Source: Candidatus Liptonbacteria bacterium | GTDB taxonomy: Bacteria; Patescibacteriota; Minisyncoccia; UBA6257; 2-01-FULL-56-20 | Direction of reading: 5' to 3' | Length of the DNA: 25,091 nt | Assembly: GCA_016212635.1 (NCBI GenBank) | Contig: JACRFR010000033.1 | Span: 1-25,091 of the forward strand | Shown here: positions 21,399-25,091 of the stretch, piece by piece | Numbering within the stretch: position 1 is the stretch's first letter | Layout: each line of letters opens with the position of its first letter | Notes under the pieces: model-generated | The model's database searches: none | Told to the model about the DNA's origin: nothing | What the model saw: the letters and a program-made list of their open reading frames with translations, nothing else | Position numbers and translations under genes: made by a program

Positions 21399-21523
21399 TG
21401 GCGCTGTTCGGAAACCACCGATTTTATTGCCCGAGCTTGTCGAGGGCCATGCCATGTACCCGCCAAAAAGCTACCCTTCGACGGGCTCAGGGAATAACTT
21501 TTTGATGTTTCCGAACAGTGCCC
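21399..21523. mobile_element. MITE-like element, type I, complete (125 bp)
   Basis: It has the same ends, interior and length as the copy at 4184-4308, with about five differences. GGCGGAA flanks it on both sides (21392-21398, 21524-21530). The right end (GTTTCCGAACAGTGCCC) is slightly diverged from the left. Confidence 0.85.
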
Positions 21524-21530
21524 GGCGGAA

Positions 21531-21558
21531 TTGACAGACAGCGATGGAACACTATGCT
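21531..21558 (+). promoter_or_regulatory. Candidate promoter of the 60-residue gene
   Basis: TTGACA (21531-21536), 16 bases and TATGCT (21553-21558) lie directly after the MITE target duplication. The expected start of transcription coincides with the ATG at 21565, which would make the mRNA leaderless. Confidence 0.4.
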
Positions 21559-21564
21559 TAAGGC

Positions 21565-21747
21565 ATGGCTACTGTGACCATGCCCCCAAGGGAGCATCTC
21601 CATTTAAAGCAGAAACAGGAAGAGATCATTTCGGAACTCTCTTTCGCCGTTAAGCGATTAGAGCCTCAATCGCAGTTGCTCGACCAGGGAAAAGGGAAAG
21701 TTTTTTCGAATCCAAAAGAATTTGATAAATATCTTCGGGCTCTGTAG
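21565..21747 (+). CDS. Small protein of unknown function, 60 residues
   Basis: I do not recognise this protein. The sequence starts MATVTMPPREHLHLKQKQEE, then a predicted helix (EEIISELSFAVKRLEPQSQL) and a C-terminal SNPKEFDKYLRAL. Its short beta-like N-terminus followed by helices resembles the layout of some small antitoxins, but there is no toxin gene next to it, so that remains a guess. Support for a real gene is a well-placed TTGACA/TATGCT promoter and a frame without overlap to other genes. There is no Shine-Dalgarno sequence. A false ORF remains possible at this length. Confidence 0.5.
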   Translation: MATVTMPPREHLHLKQKQEEIISELSFAVKRLEPQSQLLDQGKGKVFSNPKEFDKYLRAL

Positions 21748-21801
21748 CGCCCCCTTTCAAATGGGCGAGAATTCACGACCGTATTCTGTGGTTCTCTCAC
21801 C

Positions 21802-21807
21802 TATAGA
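21802..21807 (+). promoter_or_regulatory. Possible -10 box before the glycosyltransferase
   Basis: TATAGA ends nine bases before the start codon, so a transcript from it would be leaderless or nearly so. No convincing -35 box is found. Confidence 0.25.
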
Positions 21808-21815
21808 TTTTCCCT

Positions 21816-22634
21816 ATGAGCCAAGAACCATATCTCTCCGTAGTTATTCCCGCCTATAACGAAGCGGAGCGTATTCCTCTGACCCTGATCGATATCGACC
21901 GCCACTTAAGCTCTGCGCCTTATACTTACGAAATTTTAGTGGTCAACGACGGTTCCCGGGATAAGACCGCGGAAGTGGTGCGGGGCATGGCCGCCACGAT
22001 TAAAAATCTCAAGTTGGTGGACAACGCGCGCAATCAAGGCAAGGGCGGCGTGGTCCGCCAGGGCATGCTTTTGGCCAAGGGCCAGGTTCGCATTTTTACC
22101 GACGCCGATAACTCCACCAGTATCGACCAGTTCGCCCAGATGATTCCTTTCTTTTCCTCCGGCCGTACGTCGCCAGAGGCTATGCCGGCGGCACGAGGAG
22201 GATCCTCCTCTGGAGGACAGGGCTACCAGGTGGTCATTGGTTCGCGGGCCATCCGCGGCGCCAGCTTGGATCCGCCCCAGCCGCTCTACCGGCAGATCCC
22301 GGGCAAGATCGGCAACTTGCTCATTCAAATTCTCTTACTGCCCGGACTCTGGGATACCCAGTGCGGTTTCAAAGCATTCACCGCGGAGGCGGCGGAAAAA
22401 GTTTTCACCTTGAGCCAAATCCATGGCTGGGCGTTTGATGTGGAAGTTCTGGCCCTGGCCAAGCGGCTGGGTTACCGGATCAAAGAAGTGCCGGTTCATT
22501 GGGTCAATAATCTCCTGTCCCGGGTAACCGCCATGTCCTACTTGAAATTCCTGCTGGAAACCTTTAAGATTCGCTGGTGGTTTTGGACCAGCCACTATGA
22601 CCTGGGCGCCGATTCCAAACCCTCATTACCGTAA
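21816..22634 (+). CDS. ALG5-like family 2 glycosyltransferase
   Basis: It belongs to the dolichyl-phosphate beta-glucosyltransferase type of GT2, which moves a sugar from a nucleotide donor to a polyprenyl phosphate at the membrane. In 272 residues it shows LSVVIPAYNEAERIP, VVNDGSRDKT (Asp45), the metal-binding FTDADNST (Asp96-x-Asp98), QCGFKAFTAEAA, WAFDVEVLALAKRLGYRIKEVPV and a final SRVTAMSYLKFLLETFKIRWW segment. There is no clear membrane anchor beyond that end. Residues 114-135 (Ser/Gly-rich) replace the short link before YQVVIGSR and are encoded by a dispersed palindromic repeat. The exact donor and acceptor cannot be told from sequence. Confidence 0.85.
   Translation: MSQEPYLSVVIPAYNEAERIPLTLIDIDRHLSSAPYTYEILVVNDGSRDKTAEVVRGMAATIKNLKLVDNARNQGKGGVVRQGMLLAKGQVRIFTDADNSTSIDQFAQMIPFFSSGRTSPEAMPAARGGSSSGGQGYQVVIGSRAIRGASLDPPQPLYRQIPGKIGNLLIQILLLPGLWDTQCGFKAFTAEAAEKVFTLSQIHGWAFDVEVLALAKRLGYRIKEVPVHWVNNLLSRVTAMSYLKFLLETFKIRWWFWTSHYDLGADSKPSLP
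22155..22222. repeat. In-frame palindromic repeat inside the glycosyltransferase gene
   Basis: The segment contains a perfect 16-base palindrome, GAGGAGGATCCTCCTC (22195-22210). Similar CGA(A/G)GAGG-(A/G)TCC-type sequences lie outside genes at 303-321 and 7344-7361. The inserted length keeps the reading frame. Confidence 0.6.
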
Positions 22635-22725
22635 GGCTACGAATTACGAATTTTTACGAATTTACAAATAGAGGTCCAACCACTTTCGTATATTCGTACA
22701 TTTTCGTATTTCGTAGCAAAAAACC
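22635..22725. repeat. Hairpin spacer glycosyltransferase-greA, TACGAAT type
   Basis: The left arm CTACGAATTACGAATTTTTA pairs with the right arm ending TTTTCGTATTTCGTAG; the loop is near 22675. It is related to the ACGAATA family. Confidence 0.8.
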
Positions 22726-23187
22726 ATGGACGAACACTATTTTCTTTCCCAGGAACGATTTGAAGAGCTCAAGTCAGAGCTCGAGTTTTTAAAGACGGAT
22801 AAACGCCAAGAGATCGCCGATCGCCTGAAACAGGCCAAGGAGTATGGCGATTTATCCGAGAATGCCGAGTATACCGAAGCCCGGGACGAGCAAAGCCGAG
22901 TGGAGGTGAGAATTTTCGAATTGGACGAGGTTTTGAAACGGGCGGTTATTATTAAAAAGAGCGGACACAAAGATACTATCAGTGTCGGTTCCACCGTCAC
23001 TGTTAAAAAAGACGGACAGGTAGTGACATATAATATTGTCGGTTCGGATGAAACCCGTCCCGAAGAGGGTAAGATCTCCAACGAGTCTCCTCTGGGACGC
23101 ATGTTGCTGGGGCATAAAGTAGGGGACAGCGTGATCCTAGAGGCCCGCGCGGGTAAGGCGACCTTCCAGATAACCAAGGTGGAGTAA
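22726..23187 (+). CDS. greA: Transcription elongation factor GreA
   Basis: GreA enters the secondary channel of RNA polymerase and triggers cleavage of backtracked RNA. The 153-residue product has an N-terminal antiparallel coiled coil with the acidic tip GDLSENAEY (Asp42, Glu45) and a C-terminal FKBP-like domain with YNIVGSDET, SNESPLGRMLLGHKVGD. Length is normal (158 in E. coli). It sits between the glycosyltransferase and lysS; greA beside lysS is a frequent arrangement in bacteria. The ATG at 22726 has no Shine-Dalgarno sequence. Confidence 0.96.
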   Translation: MDEHYFLSQERFEELKSELEFLKTDKRQEIADRLKQAKEYGDLSENAEYTEARDEQSRVEVRIFELDEVLKRAVIIKKSGHKDTISVGSTVTVKKDGQVVTYNIVGSDETRPEEGKISNESPLGRMLLGHKVGDSVILEARAGKATFQITKVE

Positions 23188-23353
23188 GAGAAGAGTGAGT
23201 AGCGAGTAAGGAGTAGGGAGTGGTGAGGGGAAATTACCGGGGTGGCCATCGGGCAGTCTCTGGTAATTTTAGTCCCAATTAATTATTCTTTATTCATCAC
23301 TATTCGCCACCAATTCCCTACACCCTACACCCTACTCGCTACCCCCTTTTCCA
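23188..23353. repeat. Hairpin spacer greA-lysS, GAGTAGG/CCCTACA heptamers
   Basis: Left: GAGTGAGTAGCGAGTAAGGA and GTAGGGAGTGGTGAGGGG (23193-23230). Right: two exact CCCTACA heptamers and CCCTACTCGCTACCCCC (about 23318-23347). They pair around a 90-base centre that includes GGGGTGGCCATCGGG and CTGGTAATTTTAG. No gene is supported within. Confidence 0.75.
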
Positions 23354-24805
23354 ATGCTGGAAGAACTCATCGCCGAGCGCAAGAAGAAGCTAGAAGCCAT
23401 CCAGCGGGCCGGGATCGATCCTTATCCCGCCGCCGTGCCCCGTACCGTCTCCGCCGCGGAAGTGGCGGCTAATTTTGACGCCTGGAGCTCTGCGGGCAAA
23501 GAAGTTTCTCTGGTCGGCCGGATCATGGCCGTCCGGAGCCAGGGCCAGATCGCGTTTGTGGACGTGCGGGACGAGTCCGGCAAGATCCAGGTCGTTTTAA
23601 ACGCCAAAACCACCGAGAACTGCCAATTTTGGCTGGATAACCTGGATCGGGGCGACTTCGCCTCTTTTACTGGCTCTTTATTCCGCACCCAAAAAGGGGA
23701 GATGAGCATCGCGGCGACCCGGATCGTCTTGGCCTCTAAGTCTTTGCGCCCATTGCCGACCGAATGGTATGGCGTGGAGGATGAGGAGCTGCGTTTCCGG
23801 GAGCGCTACGTGGAGCTGGCCTTGAAGCCGGAGGTGCGGGAATTGTTCCGCAAGAAATCGGTTTTTTGGAAAACTATCCGAGAGTTTTTACTTGCGGAAA
23901 ATTTTTTGGAAGTGGAGACCGGCGTATTGGAGGCCGTTCCGGGCGGGGCGGAGGCGGAGCCGTTCGTAACCCACCACAATACGCTCGACACCGACTTTTA
24001 TCTGCGCATCTCGCTGGAATTGCCCTTAAAGCGCTTGATCGTCGGCGGCTACGAAAAAGTTTTTGAGCTTGGGCGCATTTTCCGGAACGAAGGCATTGAC
24101 CGCGAACACCTGCAGGATTACACCCAGCTGGAGTTTTATTGGGCCTACCACGACTACCGCGACCTGATGAAACTTACTCGGCGCTTATATCAGGCCACGA
24201 TCGAAAAAGTTACGGGTGGCCTGACCACCTCTTTCCAGGGGCAGGCGCTCGATTGGAGCGGGGATTGGCCGGAGGTTGATTACTGTACTGCCTTTCGGGA
24301 AAAGAACAACGGCCTGGATCCGCTTGCGGCTATTCCGGCAGATCTGGAACGGCGAGCCAAGGAGCTTGGCTTGGCCATCGAGCCCGGTCTGGGCCGCAAC
24401 CGCTTGATCGATCTGATCTACAAAAAAACCGTGCGCCCGACCTTAATCCAGCCCTGCTTCCTGATCGATCCGCCGGTCGTGGTCTCGCCGCTCGCCAAGC
24501 GGTCGTTGAAAAATCCGGAGGTTGCAGAAAGGGTCCAGATCGTAGCCGGCGGCACGGAGCTAAGTAATGGTTTCACCGAGTTGAACGACCCCCTGGATCA
24601 GCGGGCGCGCTTCGAGGAGCAGATGAAGTTGCGCGAGGCGGGGGACAAGGAGGCCCAGATGCTGGATGAAGACTTCTTACATGCCCTGGAATATGGCATG
24701 CCGCCCACGACCGGTTTCGGCATGTCCGAGCGCCTCTTCTCGGTCCTAATGGACCAACCCATCCGCGAGTGCGTGTTCTTCCCTCTCATGAAGCCCAAGG
24801 GGTAG
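23354..24805 (+). CDS. lysS: Lysyl-tRNA synthetase, class II
   Basis: It attaches lysine to tRNA-Lys. The 483-residue product has an N-terminal helix and OB-fold anticodon-binding domain (about 50-130), then the class II catalytic core: motif 1 around 165-195 (FLEVETGVLEAVPGGAEAEPF), motif 2 with FRNEG (243-247) and motif 3 in PPTTGFGMSERLFSVLMDQPIREC. Motif 3 has Ser-Glu-Arg where E. coli has Gly-Ile-Asp-Arg, one residue shorter; the Arg is kept. Overall length is near normal (505 in E. coli). The ATG at 23354 follows heptamer repeats and lacks a Shine-Dalgarno sequence. Confidence 0.96.
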   Translation: MLEELIAERKKKLEAIQRAGIDPYPAAVPRTVSAAEVAANFDAWSSAGKEVSLVGRIMAVRSQGQIAFVDVRDESGKIQVVLNAKTTENCQFWLDNLDRGDFASFTGSLFRTQKGEMSIAATRIVLASKSLRPLPTEWYGVEDEELRFRERYVELALKPEVRELFRKKSVFWKTIREFLLAENFLEVETGVLEAVPGGAEAEPFVTHHNTLDTDFYLRISLELPLKRLIVGGYEKVFELGRIFRNEGIDREHLQDYTQLEFYWAYHDYRDLMKLTRRLYQATIEKVTGGLTTSFQGQALDWSGDWPEVDYCTAFREKNNGLDPLAAIPADLERRAKELGLAIEPGLGRNRLIDLIYKKTVRPTLIQPCFLIDPPVVVSPLAKRSLKNPEVAERVQIVAGGTELSNGFTELNDPLDQRARFEEQMKLREAGDKEAQMLDEDFLHALEYGMPPTTGFGMSERLFSVLMDQPIRECVFFPLMKPKG

Positions 24806-25018
24806 AAGCGAATTCACGCGAATAACTACGCGAACCAACGCGAATGAAAAAGGTGAGCGAGACAGTGTTTCAGCGTACTAGTACGCAATCTCATAACGTC
24901 TCCGGTTGACCCATACCTACCAGAATCGCATTCGAGGTCGGGCCTTAAGGATCCCCAAGGCCCGACCTCATAAATTCGCCAAGTCATCCGACCTGGCGTC
25001 CGGTCGAATGACCGGACG
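24806..25018. other. Gene-free stretch after lysS with several palindromes
   Basis: It starts with GCGAAT-type units (24809-24845), related to the ACGAATA family but without a paired arm. GCGTACTAGTACGC (24873-24886) is a perfect 14-base palindrome. CGTCCGGTC (24997-25005) pairs with GACCGGACG (25010-25018) around GAAT; no T run follows, so it is not a clear terminator. No ORF is supported. Confidence 0.6.
24934..24969. repeat. GAGGTCGGGCCTT palindrome, copy E
   Basis: Perfect 13-base arms surround the loop AAGGATCCCC. It has the same orientation and nearly the same loop as copy A at 4114. Confidence 0.85.
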
Positions 25019-25067
25019 GGTCGCCCCCCTTATTCTCATCAATTCGCGAGCAGTGGTTGATCGGAAA

Positions 25068-25076
25068 TGGTATAAG
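25068..25076 (+). promoter_or_regulatory. Extended -10 motif near the window end
   Basis: TGGTATAAG is identical to the nonamer before tuf (4508-4516). It may drive a gene beyond the window. Confidence 0.35.
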
Positions 25077-25091
25077 AGTCCTTTAAAAAAG

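Noticed and set aside
24997..25018. Terminator after lysS
   Set aside because: The stem is strong but a C-rich run follows instead of T residues, and it lies about 190 bases after the stop codon.

Overview
The window is a bacterial chromosome segment that carries almost the whole str and S10/spc ribosomal-protein region on the plus strand. The likely source is a member of the Candidate Phyla Radiation (Patescibacteria). The main evidence is that rpsE is followed directly by rplO with no rpmD (L30) gene, a loss known across that radiation. An archaeal-type (d)CMP kinase between adk and map and the LysRS motif 3 variant fit the same group. Coding DNA is moderately GC-rich, while the spacers are very AT-rich. 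I could not place it at phylum or class level, and I see no tRNA, rRNA or CRISPR array.

Layout: (1) 1-343, palindromes, a promoter and a long leader. (2) 344-6208, str operon: rpsL, rpsG, a GxxExxY nuclease-like gene, fusA, tuf, rpsJ, closed by an intrinsic terminator at 6286-6322. (3) 6209-7792, an interruption of about 1.6 kb with repeats, one unrecognised protein gene with its own promoter, strong ribosome binding site and terminator, and a promoter for the next operon. (4) 7793-19104, S10/spc cluster: rplC, D, W, B, rpsS, rplV, rpsC, rplP, rpmC, rpsQ, rplN, X, E, rpsZ, rpsH, rplF, rplR, rpsE, rplO, secY. (5) 19213-21233, adk, cmk-like and map. (6) 21234-24805, a repeat-rich gap, a 60-residue unknown protein, an ALG5-like glycosyltransferase, greA and lysS. 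(7) 24806-25091, repeats and a possible promoter for the next gene. The genes mainly build the ribosome and supply elongation factors, protein export, N-terminal methionine removal and nucleotide metabolism.

The unusual content lies between and inside the genes. Most spacers are inverted pairs of short tandem repeats (7- or 9-base units) from a few families. They often supply the stop codon of the upstream gene and end at the start codon of the next. Nearly every gene lacks a Shine-Dalgarno sequence. A small transposon-like element (125-134 bp, 17-18 bp terminal inverted repeats) occurs in three complete copies with 7-base target duplications, plus a probable fourth decayed copy. Several copies sit right beside a candidate -35 box. 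Palindromic dispersed repeats are also inserted in frame in two protein genes, fusA (EF-G) and the glycosyltransferase. A separate family of GAGGTCGGGCCT palindromes is scattered through the gene-free stretches.
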